From positions 62,001 to 126,000 of the forward strand of contig NZ_AMXA01000006.1 in the NCBI RefSeq assembly GCF_000310145.2: a stretch of 64,000 nucleotides of DNA, read 5' to 3'. The translations under genes were made by a program, and so were the position numbers. The notes beneath the pieces are model-generated. The model did no database searches, was not told the origin of the DNA, and saw nothing but the letters and a program-made list of their open reading frames with translations. Source of the stretch: Thauera sp. 28 (GTDB lineage: Bacteria; Pseudomonadota; Gammaproteobacteria; Burkholderiales; Rhodocyclaceae). Below are positions 1-9,229 of this stretch, in pieces (positions within the stretch are counted from its first letter, which is position 1; every line of letters begins with the position of its first letter).

Positions 1-855
1 CCCATCTCCGGGCCCCGCCTGCTCGGTCTCACGACCACCGACCGCGCGGCGCTGCTCGAGTCCGTCCTCGAAGCCGTACGCTCGAGCCCGATGTCCTCGT
101 TCCACCTTCTGCTCCCCGCCGAAGACGAACTGCCACTGCTCGAAAACGCGGGACTCATGATCCGGGACGGCGTGCAGTTCCACTGGCGCAACGAGGCTGA
201 GGCAAGAACGGCCGCCACCGCCACCACGCAATCACGCTGGAGAGACTTCGATGACTTCCTCGCCAGTCTCAACCACGACAAACGCAAGAAGATTCGCCAG
301 GAGCGGCGGCGAGCGGCGGCCCATGGCCTCGAACTGCGCTGGCTTGACGGACACAAGGCGAGTCCGGCGGAGTGGGACTTCTTTCACCGTTGCTACAGCA
401 TCACCTATGCCTTGCATCGGTCAACACCCTACCTCGGCGCGCCCTTCTTCCGCGAGCTTGCCCGACGCATGCCCGACTCCGTACGCCTGCTGATCGCAAC
501 GCGTGATGGCCAGGATATTGCCGCCAGCCTCTTCCTGTGCGACCAGCGTGCGCTGTACGGTCGCTACTGGGGCGCGCTCGAGCACCTGCCCTTCCTGCAT
601 TTCGAACTGTGCTACTACCAGGCCATCGAGTACTGCATACAGAAGGGTCTGGAGCGTTTCGAGGGCGGCGCGCAAGGCGAGCACAAGCTGTCCCGGGGCC
701 TGCTTCCCGTGCGCACGAGATCTGCGCACTGGCTTGCGGATACGCGTTTCAGCAGGGCGGTCGACGACTACCTGACTCGCGAGCGCGAGGGCATGAACGC
801 ATACGTGGATGAACTGAACGAGCGCCTGCCCTTTCGCCGCGAGGCCACGGACTGA
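1..855 (+). CDS. GNAT/FemAB-like N-acyltransferase, 5'-truncated
   Basis: The reading frame is open from the first base of the window, so the true start lies upstream and about 285 residues are visible. The sequence resembles the COG3146 family (peptidogalycan-biosynthesis-like, GNAT fold). It has the basic stretch HDKRKKIRQERRRA, a central HRCYSITYALHRSTPYLG segment, and a C-terminal part with FEGGAQGEHKLSRGL that is typical of these proteins. The substrate is not known; a role in aminoacyl or acyl transfer is inferred from the fold only. It converges on the NUDIX gene with a 13-base gap and no obvious terminator. Confidence 0.75.
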   Translation, partial: PISGPRLLGLTTTDRAALLESVLEAVRSSPMSSFHLLLPAEDELPLLENAGLMIRDGVQFHWRNEAEARTAATATTQSRWRDFDDFLASLNHDKRKKIRQERRRAAAHGLELRWLDGHKASPAEWDFFHRCYSITYALHRSTPYLGAPFFRELARRMPDSVRLLIATRDGQDIAASLFLCDQRALYGRYWGALEHLPFLHFELCYYQAIEYCIQKGLERFEGGAQGEHKLSRGLLPVRTRSAHWLADTRFSRAVDDYLTREREGMNAYVDELNERLPFRREATD

Positions 856-868
856 TCACCTTGCAGCT

Positions 869-1435
869 TCAGGTACGCGCTGCAGCCCCGATGAGAGGCA
901 AGGCACGATAGAACGCGGTGATGGTCTTGGCGTCCGTAATCTCGCCACTTCGGATCAAGGCCTCGACCTCGCGAACGGGAAGCTCTAGCACCTCGAGAAA
1001 CTCGCCATCGTCCAAGGCATGGCCGACGTGCGTCAGCCCGGAGGCGAGGAAGATCTCGATGCGCTCGTCGGAGTAGCCGATGCACGGATGCATCACGCCC
1101 ACATGTTGCCAAGTGCGGGCCTCGAATCCCGTTTCTTCCCGCAACTCCCGGATCGCGCAGGCGCGGATATCCTCGCCCGCATCAATCTTGCCCGCCGGTA
1201 GCTCCAGGAATGCGCGCCCGAGCGGATAGCGGAACTGGCGCTCGAAAATCAAGCGGTCATCGTCAAGCAAGGCGACCACCACCACCGCGCCCGGGTGGCG
1301 AATGTACTCGCGCACCCCTTTCGAGCCATCGGGCAGAACTACCGCGTCGCGCCAGACCTTGAGCATGACGCCATCGAAGACCTGCTCGCTGGCCGCCGTA
1401 CGCTCCGCCAGCGGATCGTGGTTGGGGTCGCTCAT
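869..1435 (-). CDS. NUDIX hydrolase, ADP-ribose pyrophosphatase-like
   Basis: This 188-residue protein carries a complete NUDIX box (GX5EX7REUXEEXGU) beginning at the G of AGKIDAGE and running through RELREETGF. The box is the Mg-binding catalytic helix that splits nucleoside diphosphates linked to another group. Overall length and the upstream VREYIRHPGAVVVVALLDD segment fit ADP-ribose pyrophosphatases (NudF type), probably acting on ADP-ribose in the cytoplasm. The start at 1435 is preferred over an in-frame start 33 bases upstream because GGGGTGAG lies just ahead of it. It follows nuoN on the same strand across a 111-base gap. Confidence 0.85.
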   Translation of the reverse strand: MSDPNHDPLAERTAASEQVFDGVMLKVWRDAVVLPDGSKGVREYIRHPGAVVVVALLDDDRLIFERQFRYPLGRAFLELPAGKIDAGEDIRACAIRELREETGFEARTWQHVGVMHPCIGYSDERIEIFLASGLTHVGHALDDGEFLEVLELPVREVEALIRSGEITDAKTITAFYRALPLIGAAART

Positions 1436-1498
1436 CGTCTCACCCCGCTCCCCTGAGCAACGCCGCATGCCGAGGCAGATTCACGAGCATACGCGCCT

Positions 1499-1524
1499 GG
1501 GCGCAAGAACAGCGGTCTGCGCCC
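1499..1524 (-). terminator. hairpin downstream of nuoN, possible weak terminator
   Basis: GGGCGCA and TGCGCCC form a 7-bp perfect stem with a 12-base loop, 23 bases past the nuoN stop. No T-run follows on the minus strand, so this may be a processing or mRNA-end structure, not an intrinsic terminator. Confidence 0.3.
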
Positions 1525-1546
1525 GGCCCCGTCAACCATGCTCGAT

Positions 1547-3016
1547 TCAGAGCGAACCGAGCAGCGCATATGCGCACAGCGACATCAACATCTGCGGCGC
1601 GAGCCCCAGCGCAGCAATGGCAAGGCCATTGACCGACAACATGACGCGAACCTCTGCCGGAGCATGGATCGGCGACACATCGACCGGTTCGTCGAAGTAC
1701 ATCAGCTTGACCACGCGCAGGTAGTAGAAGGCACCGATCACCGACATGACGACAGCCAGCACGGCCAGCCAGAAGTAGCCTGCTGCCACCACTGCCTGCA
1801 ACACCGACAACTTGGCGAAGAAGCCAATGAAGAATGGCACGCCCGCCATCGAGAACATGACGAACAACATCATCAGCGCATACCATGGGCTGCGTCTGTT
1901 GAGACCCTTGAAATCGTCGATGTTCTCGGCCTCGAAGCCGGCACGTGACAGCAGGATGATCATGCCGAAGGAAGCGAGGCTCATGATCACGTATGACACA
2001 GCATAGAACATCGCCGAGCTGTAGGCGTTGAGGGCGAAGTGACGGTCGCCATCCACCACGCCGGCGAGCAGGCCGAGCAGCACGAAGCCCATGTGCGAGA
2101 TACCGGAGTACGCCAGCATGCGCTTGATGTTCTGCTGCGCGATCGCCGCCAGGTTGCCGAGCACGATCGACGCCGCCGCCACCATCATCAGCATCAGTTG
2201 CCACTCGTGGGCGATGTCGAACAGCGCCCAGATCAGCAGGCGAACCGCCATCGCGAACGCGGCGAGCTTGGGCGCGCTGGCGATGATCAGGGTCACGGCG
2301 GTCGGCGCACCCTGATAGACGTCCGGCACCCACATGTGGAAAGGCACCACGCCGAGCTTGAAGCAGATGCCGGCAACCAGGAACACCAGGCCAAACATCA
2401 GCACCGTCTGGTTGGCCGACTGGTTGTAGATCGCCTGCGCGATGGCGGAGAACTCGAGCGATCCGGTCGCGCCGTACACCATCGACATGCCGTACAGCAG
2501 CAGACCGGAGGCCAGCGCGCCGAGGACGAAGTACTTCATTGCCGCCTCGGTCGCACGCGGCGAGTCGCGATCAAAGGCGACCATAGTGTACAGCGCCAGC
2601 GACATCATCTCGAGGCCGATATACATCGGCAGCATGTGGTTGGCGGTCACCATCACCATCATGCCGAGCGTCATCAGCAAGGCGAGCAGGTAGAACTCGG
2701 GCTTGTCGATCTTGCGGTCACCGAGATAGGCGCGGCCGTAGAGCAACGCAACTGCGGTCGAGAAGTAGATCATCAGCTTCAGGAAGTCGCCCATCAGGTC
2801 GCTGATGAACAGGTTGCTGAAGGTGTAGACCACCTCGCCTTCCATCGTGAAGATGGTGATGAAGGCCGCCGCGATCAGCGTCGCCTGTGTGAGGTGGTAG
2901 CTCAGCCCACGGGCAATGCTGCGCGCGAACGTGCTCGCGAGCATGATCACCAGGGCCATCACGGCAACGAAGATCTCGGCCGCTGCGGGGTAGAAGTCGG
3001 GGACGACGAAATTCAT
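1547..3016 (-). CDS. nuoN: NADH-quinone oxidoreductase subunit N
   Basis: A 489-residue antiporter-like membrane subunit of complex I, one of three (L, M, N) that form proton channels in the inner membrane. It is hydrophobic throughout, with about 14 predicted helices. It shows the family segments [15 protein letters not shown] and [14 protein letters not shown], which contain the lysine and histidine residues of the channel. It is the last gene of the nuo operon, 50 bases after nuoM. Length and N-terminus ([18 protein letters not shown]) match betaproteobacterial NuoN. Confidence 0.97.
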   Translation of the reverse strand: MNFVVPDFYPAAAEIFVAVMALVIMLASTFARSIARGLSYHLTQATLIAAAFITIFTMEGEVVYTFSNLFISDLMGDFLKLMIYFSTAVALLYGRAYLGDRKIDKPEFYLLALLMTLGMMVMVTANHMLPMYIGLEMMSLALYTMVAFDRDSPRATEAAMKYFVLGALASGLLLYGMSMVYGATGSLEFSAIAQAIYNQSANQTVLMFGLVFLVAGICFKLGVVPFHMWVPDVYQGAPTAVTLIIASAPKLAAFAMAVRLLIWALFDIAHEWQLMLMMVAAASIVLGNLAAIAQQNIKRMLAYSGISHMGFVLLGLLAGVVDGDRHFALNAYSSAMFYAVSYVIMSLASFGMIILLSRAGFEAENIDDFKGLNRRSPWYALMMLFVMFSMAGVPFFIGFFAKLSVLQAVVAAGYFWLAVLAVVMSVIGAFYYLRVVKLMYFDEPVDVSPIHAPAEVRVMLSVNGLAIAALGLAPQMLMSLCAYALLGSL

Positions 3017-3066
3017 CTTCTGACCAGTCCGTTAAGAGTCTCTCGGGCGCTTGCGCTGAACGGCGC

Positions 3067-4548
3067 TCAGAGCTTGCTCACGGCAACATGCCGCAGGAGT
3101 TCGTTGACCGAGGCATGCATCACTTCGGTGAAGGGGAACGGGTACAGGCCCATCGCAAGCACGCAGAACGCCAGGATCGCGAGGAAGGCAAACTCGCGCC
3201 CGTTGATGTCCTCGAGCTCGGCCACGTGCTTGTTTGCAACCTTGCCGAACACGACGCGCTTGTACATCCACAGCGAATACGCGGCGCCGAGGATCAGCGT
3301 GGTGGCCGCCACGAAGCCGATCCAGAAGTTGAACTGCACCGCCCCCAGCACGACCATGAACTCACCGACGAAACCGGAGGTGGCCGGCAGGCCGGAGTTG
3401 GCCATCGCGAACAGCATGAAGAAGGCCGCAAACTTGGGCATCGTGTTGACCACACCGCCGTAGTCGGCGATCTGGCGCGAATGCATGCGGTCGTAGAGCA
3501 CGCCGATGCAAAGGAACATCGCACCCGAGACGAAGCCGTGGGAGATCATCTGCACCAGGGCACCTTCGACGCCGAGCGGGTTGAAGATGAAGAAGCCCAG
3601 GGTCACGAAACCCATGTGCGAAATCGACGAGTAAGCCACAAGCTTCTTCATGTCAGCCTGAACCAGGGCGACGAAGCCGATATACACCACGGCGATCAGC
3701 GACAGCGTGATCATCAGCGGCGCCAGCTGCTGCGCCGCATCGGGCACGATCGGCAGCGAGAAACGCAGGAAGCCATAGGCACCGAGCTTGAGGCCGATCG
3801 CCGCCAGCACCACCGAGCCACCGGTGGGCGCCTCGACGTGAGCGTCGGGCAGCCAGGTGTGCACCGGCCACATCGGCACCTTGACCCCGAAGGCGACGAG
3901 GAAGGCGAGGAAGATCAGGATCTGCGGCTCGATCGGCAGCGGCAACTGGTGCCAGTCGAGGATGCTGAAGCTGCCACCGGACTGCATGAACAGGTAGAGC
4001 AGCGCGATCAGCATCAGCAGCGAACCGAGCAGCGTGTAGAGGAAGAACTTGATTGCCGCATAGACGCGGTTGGCGCCGCCCCAGATACCGATGACGAGAT
4101 AGAGGGGGATCAGCGAAGCCTCGAAGAACACGTAGAACAGCACGCCGTCGAGCGCCGAGAAGATACCGTTCATGAGGCCCGACATGATCAGGAAGGCGGC
4201 CATGTACTGCGCAACCTTGTCCTGGATCACCTGCCAGCCCGCCATCACCACCAGGATGGTGATGAAGGCGTTGAGGATCACGAACAACACCGACAGGCCA
4301 TCGACCCCGAGGTGGTAGTTGATGTTGAAGCGCGGCACCCAGGACGTCATCTCGACGAACTGCATGGCGCTCGTGGTCGCATCAAAGCCGGTGTAGAGCG
4401 GAATGGTGACGACGAAGCCAGCCACCGCGACCGCGAAGGCGAGCATGCGCGCCAGCGGGGCATTGCGATCCGAGCCGGTCGCCAGCACCAGCAGGCCCCC
4501 GATAATCGGGATCCAGATCGCCAGACTGAGGAGAGGAATGTCCGTCAT
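3067..4548 (-). CDS. nuoM: NADH-quinone oxidoreductase subunit M
   Basis: A 493-residue antiporter-like subunit in the membrane arm of complex I. The glutamate essential for proton pumping in this family is present at about residue 143 (VFFEASLIPLYLVIG). The Lys/His-containing segments VPMWPVHTWLPDAHVEAP and KKLVAYSSISHMGFV are also intact. It sits between nuoL and nuoN in standard order, 86 bases after nuoL. Nothing unusual was seen in length or composition. Confidence 0.97.
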   Translation of the reverse strand: MTDIPLLSLAIWIPIIGGLLVLATGSDRNAPLARMLAFAVAVAGFVVTIPLYTGFDATTSAMQFVEMTSWVPRFNINYHLGVDGLSVLFVILNAFITILVVMAGWQVIQDKVAQYMAAFLIMSGLMNGIFSALDGVLFYVFFEASLIPLYLVIGIWGGANRVYAAIKFFLYTLLGSLLMLIALLYLFMQSGGSFSILDWHQLPLPIEPQILIFLAFLVAFGVKVPMWPVHTWLPDAHVEAPTGGSVVLAAIGLKLGAYGFLRFSLPIVPDAAQQLAPLMITLSLIAVVYIGFVALVQADMKKLVAYSSISHMGFVTLGFFIFNPLGVEGALVQMISHGFVSGAMFLCIGVLYDRMHSRQIADYGGVVNTMPKFAAFFMLFAMANSGLPATSGFVGEFMVVLGAVQFNFWIGFVAATTLILGAAYSLWMYKRVVFGKVANKHVAELEDINGREFAFLAILAFCVLAMGLYPFPFTEVMHASVNELLRHVAVSKL

Positions 4549-4634
4549 CGTTGCTTTCCGTTCAGTGCGTCGCGAACGACGCGTTCGATCTTGTTATGTG
4601 TATCAAAGTGGGCGTGGTTGATCTGCACCGGGCA

Positions 4635-6671
4635 TCAGCCGCGGTTGATCCAGTAGGTGAGCAGGATGAACACGCCGATGATCATCATGAAGGCGTACTG
4701 GTACAGGTGACCGGTCTGGAACAGGCGCGACATCTGCGCGATCCAGCCCACCAGCCTGGCCGAGCCATTCACCGCCACGCCGTCGATCAGCCCCTGGTCG
4801 CCCGCCTTCCACAAGCCCTTGCCGAGCGCACGCGCGCCACCGGCAAAGAAGATCTCGTTGAAGCGGTCGAAGAAGTACTTGTTCTCGAGCAGGCTGTGGA
4901 TCGGCTTGAAGGTACGCTGGATGGCAGCCGGGATATCCGGACGCTTCATGTAGAAGAACCACGACAGCGCCACCCCACCGATCGCGAGCCAGAACGGCGC
5001 CGTCTGCAGACCGTGGATCGCCATCGCCACCGGACCATGGAAGGACGCTTCGAGCTCCTTCAGGCCAACGTGGTTGTCACCGACGAAGATCACGCCCTTG
5101 AACCACTCACCGAACAGCATCGGCTCGATGGTGAAGAAGCCGATCAGCACCGAGGGGATCGCCAGCAGCACCAGCGGCAAGGTCACCACCCAGGGCGACT
5201 CGTGCGGTTTCTGGCCCGGCGCCAGACCGTGGTGGTGGTCGCCGTGGTCGTCATGAGCGTGGTCGTCGCCGTGCGCGTCACCGTGGTGAGCGTCATGCGC
5301 GTGATGCGCCTTGCCGAAACGCTCCTCGCCGTGGAAGACGAGGAAGTACATGCGGAAGGAGTAGAACGCGGTCACGAACACGCCCAGCAGCACGCAGAAC
5401 AGGGCGTAGCCCGCACCCGGGATGGTCGAGGCATGGACCGCCTCGATGATCGAGTCCTTGGAGTAGAAGCCCGAGAACAGCGGGAAGCCGATCAGCGCCA
5501 GCGAACCCAGCAAGGACGTGATCCAGGTGATCGGCATGTACTTGCGCAGGCCGCCCATGTTGCGCATGTCCTGGTCGTGGTGCATGCCGATGATGACCGA
5601 GCCGGCGCCAAGGAACAGCAGCGCCTTGAAGAAGGCGTGCGTCATCAGGTGGAACACCGCCGCCGAATAGGCAGAAACGCCGAGCGCCACCGTCATGTAG
5701 CCGAGCTGCGACAGCGTCGAGTACGCCACCACGCGCTTGATGTCGTTCTGGACGATACCGAGGAAGCCCATGAACAGTGCGGTGGTTGCGCCGATGACGA
5801 GGACGAAGGACAGCGCGCCATCGGACAGTTCGAACAGCGGCGACATGCGCGCCACCATGAAGATGCCGGCGGTAACCATGGTTGCCGCGTGGATCAGCGC
5901 CGAGATCGGGGTCGGGCCTTCCATCGAATCGGGCAGCCAGACATGCAGCGGCACCTGGGCCGACTTGCCCATCGCGCCAATGAAAAGACAGATGCAGATC
6001 GCGGTGATCAGCGGCCAGCCGGTGCCGGCCATCTCGGTGGCGGCAAGCTGGTCGGCCTGGGCGAACACTTCGGCGTAGTTGAGGCTGCCGGTGTAGGCGG
6101 CGATGAGGCCGATGCCGAGCAGGAAGCCGAAGTCGCCGACACGGTTCACCAGGAAGGCCTTCATGTTGGCGTAGATGGCCGTCGGCCGCTCGTACCAGAA
6201 GCCGATGAGCAGATAGGAGACGAGGCCGACCGCTTCCCAGCCGAAGAACAGCTGCAGGAAGTTGTTGGACATCACCAGCATCAGCATCGAGAAGGTGAAC
6301 AGCGAGATGTAGCTGAAGAAGCGCTGGTAGCCAGGGTCTTCCGACATGTAGCCGATGGTGTAGATGTGCACCATCAGCGAGACGAAGGTGACCACCAGCA
6401 TCATCATCACGGTCAGCGAATCGATCAGGAATCCGACTTCGAAGCTGATCCCGCCCGACACCATCCAGGTGTAGACCGTGCCGTTGAAGGTATTGCCCGC
6501 CCCGACGTCCTGGTAGATCACCACCGAGGCGACGAAGGCGACCGCCACACCGAGGATGGTGACGATGTGTGAGCCCGCGCGACCGATCTGCTTGCCGAAC
6601 AGGCCGGCGAGGATGGCACCGGCCAGCGGCGCCAGCGGCACGAGGAGATAGAGAGTCTGCATGTCCGTCAT
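4635..6671 (-). CDS. nuoL: NADH-quinone oxidoreductase subunit L
   Basis: A 678-residue distal antiporter-like subunit of complex I, with a C-terminal extension expected to form the lateral amphipathic helix. The channel glutamate lies near residue 146 (FFGWEAVGLVSYLLIGFW), and QVPLHVWLPDSMEGPTP and KRVVAYSTLSQLGYMT are conserved. Residues ~453-485 form a hydrophilic loop extremely rich in His and Asp (12 His within about 27 residues), following VFHGEERFG. This loop separates two membrane helices and could bind metal ions or simply be a tolerated insertion. It starts 12 bases after nuoK. Confidence 0.97.
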   Translation of the reverse strand: MTDMQTLYLLVPLAPLAGAILAGLFGKQIGRAGSHIVTILGVAVAFVASVVIYQDVGAGNTFNGTVYTWMVSGGISFEVGFLIDSLTVMMMLVVTFVSLMVHIYTIGYMSEDPGYQRFFSYISLFTFSMLMLVMSNNFLQLFFGWEAVGLVSYLLIGFWYERPTAIYANMKAFLVNRVGDFGFLLGIGLIAAYTGSLNYAEVFAQADQLAATEMAGTGWPLITAICICLFIGAMGKSAQVPLHVWLPDSMEGPTPISALIHAATMVTAGIFMVARMSPLFELSDGALSFVLVIGATTALFMGFLGIVQNDIKRVVAYSTLSQLGYMTVALGVSAYSAAVFHLMTHAFFKALLFLGAGSVIIGMHHDQDMRNMGGLRKYMPITWITSLLGSLALIGFPLFSGFYSKDSIIEAVHASTIPGAGYALFCVLLGVFVTAFYSFRMYFLVFHGEERFGKAHHAHDAHHGDAHGDDHAHDDHGDHHHGLAPGQKPHESPWVVTLPLVLLAIPSVLIGFFTIEPMLFGEWFKGVIFVGDNHVGLKELEASFHGPVAMAIHGLQTAPFWLAIGGVALSWFFYMKRPDIPAAIQRTFKPIHSLLENKYFFDRFNEIFFAGGARALGKGLWKAGDQGLIDGVAVNGSARLVGWIAQMSRLFQTGHLYQYAFMMIIGVFILLTYWINRG

Positions 6672-6683
6672 CGTGACGCTTCC

Positions 6684-6989
6684 TTAACCCTTGAGGCTGT
6701 CGAGGTCATCCACATGGATCGTGCGCATGCTGCGGAACATGACGATCAGGATCGCCAGGCCGATCGCGGACTCGGCCGCTGCCACGGTGAGGATGAAGAA
6801 AACGAAGACCTGGCCGGCGATGTCTCCCAGGTAGTGAGAGAAGGCGACGAAGTTCATGTTGACCGAGAGCAGCATGAGCTCGATGGCCATCAGCAGCACG
6901 ATCAGGTTCTTCCGGTTGAGGAAGATCCCGACCACGCTGATCGCGAACAGGATCGCGCCCAGGATGAGGAAATGGGAAAGCGAAAGCAT
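6684..6989 (-). CDS. nuoK: NADH-quinone oxidoreductase subunit K
   Basis: A 101-residue subunit with three membrane helices in the complex I membrane arm, homologous to mitochondrial ND4L. The two conserved intramembrane glutamates are present in [19 protein letters not shown] and [11 protein letters not shown]; they link proton movement to the quinone-binding end. The start is supported by CAGGGAG a few bases upstream. A GC-rich hairpin lies in the 58-base gap to nuoJ. Confidence 0.97.
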   Translation of the reverse strand: MLSLSHFLILGAILFAISVVGIFLNRKNLIVLLMAIELMLLSVNMNFVAFSHYLGDIAGQVFVFFILTVAAAESAIGLAILIVMFRSMRTIHVDDLDSLKG

Positions 6990-7004
6990 CTGTGACTCCC
7001 TGAT

Positions 7005-7027
7005 CGCGCCGGCTCCATACCGGCGCG
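7005..7027 (-). other. intercistronic hairpin between nuoJ and nuoK
   Basis: CGCGCCGG (7005-7012) and CCGGCGCG (7020-7027) form an 8-bp perfect inverted repeat with a 7-base loop. There is no T-run, and the nuoK ribosome-binding site follows immediately. It is more likely a stabilising or processing structure than a terminator. Confidence 0.4.
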
Positions 7028-7047
7028 TTTCTTGTTCGCGTGCTGGT

Positions 7048-7653
7048 TCAGTCTTCTTTCTCGGCCTGCATCTTCACCAGCTCGACACGGCCCTCGCGCT
7101 TGACGGCGACCTGCTCGGACGGCGGGATGGACTTGAGGCCCTTGCGTTTGCGCAACGTCAATGCCACTGCTGCAACCATGGCCACCAGCAGCACCAGCGA
7201 TGCAAGCTCGAACGGATAGACGTAGTCGGTGTAGAGCACCCGGCCGAGTTCGCGCGTATTGCTGTACGACTCCGCGGCCGCTGCCGGCGCAGGCATGGCT
7301 TCGAGGCCAAAGTACGAACCGCCCAGCACCATCACCATCTCGACCAGCATCAGGATGCCGACAAGGGCGCCCACCGGGAGATAGCTCCAGAACCCTTCGC
7401 GGATGCGGTCGAGGTTGATGTCGAGCATCATCACCACGAACAGGAACAGCACCATGACGGCCCCGACGTAGACCATGACCAGCACGATGGCGAGGAACTC
7501 GGCCTCCAGCAGCAACCAGATCCCGCCCGCGTTGAAGAAGGTCAGCACCAGGAACAACGCGGCATGCACCGGGTTGCGGGCGGTGATCACCCTCAGCGCC
7601 GCGAGCACCATGATCACGGCGAGAAAGTAGAAGACGAAGGTCTTGAATTCCAT
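7048..7653 (-). CDS. nuoJ: NADH-quinone oxidoreductase subunit J
   Basis: A 201-residue subunit with five predicted membrane helices, equivalent to mitochondrial ND6. The conserved segment [21 protein letters not shown], containing the pi-bulge helix region, lies about one third into the protein. The C-terminus is a charged cytoplasmic tail after [10 protein letters not shown]. It is encoded 33 bases after nuoI and 58 bases before nuoK. The start [11 protein letters not shown] fits the family. Confidence 0.96.
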   Translation of the reverse strand: MEFKTFVFYFLAVIMVLAALRVITARNPVHAALFLVLTFFNAGGIWLLLEAEFLAIVLVMVYVGAVMVLFLFVVMMLDINLDRIREGFWSYLPVGALVGILMLVEMVMVLGGSYFGLEAMPAPAAAAESYSNTRELGRVLYTDYVYPFELASLVLLVAMVAAVALTLRKRKGLKSIPPSEQVAVKREGRVELVKMQAEKED

Positions 7654-7686
7654 GTTCTTGACTCGTGGCGCCTGAGCGCCCTCCCC

Positions 7687-8172
7687 TTAGCGGTACTTGG
7701 CGTCCTGTTCGCGGTCGGCTGCGATCTGGGACTCGTGTCGATCCCCCACCGCCAACAGCATCTGCTTGGTGTAGTAGAGATCGCCGCGCTTCTCGCCGTG
7801 ATACTCCAGAACACGCGTCTCGACGATCGCATCGACCGGACAGGCTTCTTCGCAGAAGCCGCAGAAGATGCACTTCGTGAGGTCGATGTCGTAGCGCGTC
7901 GTGCGGCGCGAACCGTCGTCACGCTGATCGGACTCGATGGTGATCGCCATCGCCGGGCAAATCGCCTCGCACAGCTTGCATGCGATGCAGCGCTCCTCAC
8001 CGTTCGGATAGCGACGCAGGGCGTGCAGTCCGCGGAAGCGGATGCTCTGCGGCGTCTTCTCCTCCGGGAACTGGACGGTGATCTTGCGCTGGAAGAAGTG
8101 GCGGCCGGTCAGGGCCATGCCCTTGACGAGTTCCTTCAGGAACAGACTGCCGATGAAATCCTTGGCACCCAT
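7687..8172 (-). CDS. nuoI: NADH-quinone oxidoreductase subunit I, two 4Fe-4S clusters
   Basis: A 161-residue iron-sulfur subunit in the peripheral arm that passes electrons toward NuoB and quinone. Two complete 4Fe-4S motifs are visible: [12 protein letters not shown], then [12 protein letters not shown] about 40 residues later. The N-terminal [11 protein letters not shown] helix docks on the membrane arm in known structures. Only 7 bases separate it from nuoH. Length is normal (about 160 residues). Confidence 0.97.
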   Translation of the reverse strand: MGAKDFIGSLFLKELVKGMALTGRHFFQRKITVQFPEEKTPQSIRFRGLHALRRYPNGEERCIACKLCEAICPAMAITIESDQRDDGSRRTTRYDIDLTKCIFCGFCEEACPVDAIVETRVLEYHGEKRGDLYYTKQMLLAVGDRHESQIAADREQDAKYR

Positions 8173-8179
8173 GGTCTTC

Positions 8180-9229
8180 TCAACTCCAGATCGACAGCGG
8201 CGACATCATCCACACCGCCACCACAAACACCCACACCAGGGTGACCGGGATGAACACCTTCCAACCCAGACGCATGATGTGGTCGTAGCGGAAACGCGGG
8301 AAGGTGGCACGCGCCCACAGGAAAATGAACAGGATTGCAGCCGTCTTCAGCGCCAGCCAGTGGAAGCCGTCGGGCAGGAAGCCGACCGGCGACAGCCAGC
8401 CACCGAGGAACAGGATCGAGGTCAGGATCGAGACCAGGATCATGTTGGCGTATTCGGCGAGGAAGAACAGCGCGAAGGTCATGCCCGAGTACTCGACCAT
8501 GTGGCCGGCCACGACTTCCGCCTCGCCTTCGACCACGTCGAAGGGCGCACGGTTGGTCTCCGCGATGCCGGAGATCAGGTACACCACGAACATCGGGAAC
8601 AGTGGCAGCCAGTTCCAAGACAGGAAGCCCAGCCCCATGTCAGCGAAACGGCCAGCACCTTGCGAGGTTACGATGTCGCTCAGGTTGAGGCTGGCCGAAA
8701 TGAGCAGCACGCAGATCAGCGCAAAGCCCATCGACACCTCGTACGACACCATCTGCGCAGATGCCCGCATCGCCCCAAGGAAGGGGTACTTCGAGTTCGA
8801 GGCCCAGCCTGCCACGATCACCCCGTAGACCTCCAGGGAGGTAATTGCGAGGATGAACAGCAGGCCCGCATTGACGTTGGCGAGCACAAGGCCGTCATCG
8901 AAGGGAATGACCGCCCACGCTGCCAGCGACGGCGCAAGGGCGAGGATCGGCCCGAGGATGAAAAGGCCCTTGTTGGAGCCGCTCGGAACGATGATCTCCT
9001 TGAACAGCAGCTTGACGCCGTCGGCGAGCGGCTGCAGCAGGCCCTTGGGGCCGACCCGGTTGGGGCCGATGCGAACCTGCATGTAGCCGATGACCTTGCG
9101 TTCGGCCAGCGTCAGGTATGCCACGCAGATCATCAGCGGCGCGATGATCGCAATGATCTTCACCAGGGTCCAGATCGCAATCCAGCTCGGACCGAAAAAA
9201 TCGGCAATGGGTTGCAGCATCGCTTCCAT
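8180..9229 (-). CDS. nuoH: NADH-quinone oxidoreductase subunit H
   Basis: A 349-residue membrane subunit (ND1 homolog) that forms much of the quinone-binding chamber. Diagnostic segments are [19 protein letters not shown] near residue 60 and the acidic loop [18 protein letters not shown] (E-rich, contacting the quinone path). Its ATG overlaps the nuoG stop by one base (TGATG), which suggests translational coupling. Confidence 0.97.
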   Translation of the reverse strand: MEAMLQPIADFFGPSWIAIWTLVKIIAIIAPLMICVAYLTLAERKVIGYMQVRIGPNRVGPKGLLQPLADGVKLLFKEIIVPSGSNKGLFILGPILALAPSLAAWAVIPFDDGLVLANVNAGLLFILAITSLEVYGVIVAGWASNSKYPFLGAMRASAQMVSYEVSMGFALICVLLISASLNLSDIVTSQGAGRFADMGLGFLSWNWLPLFPMFVVYLISGIAETNRAPFDVVEGEAEVVAGHMVEYSGMTFALFFLAEYANMILVSILTSILFLGGWLSPVGFLPDGFHWLALKTAAILFIFLWARATFPRFRYDHIMRLGWKVFIPVTLVWVFVVAVWMMSPLSIWS

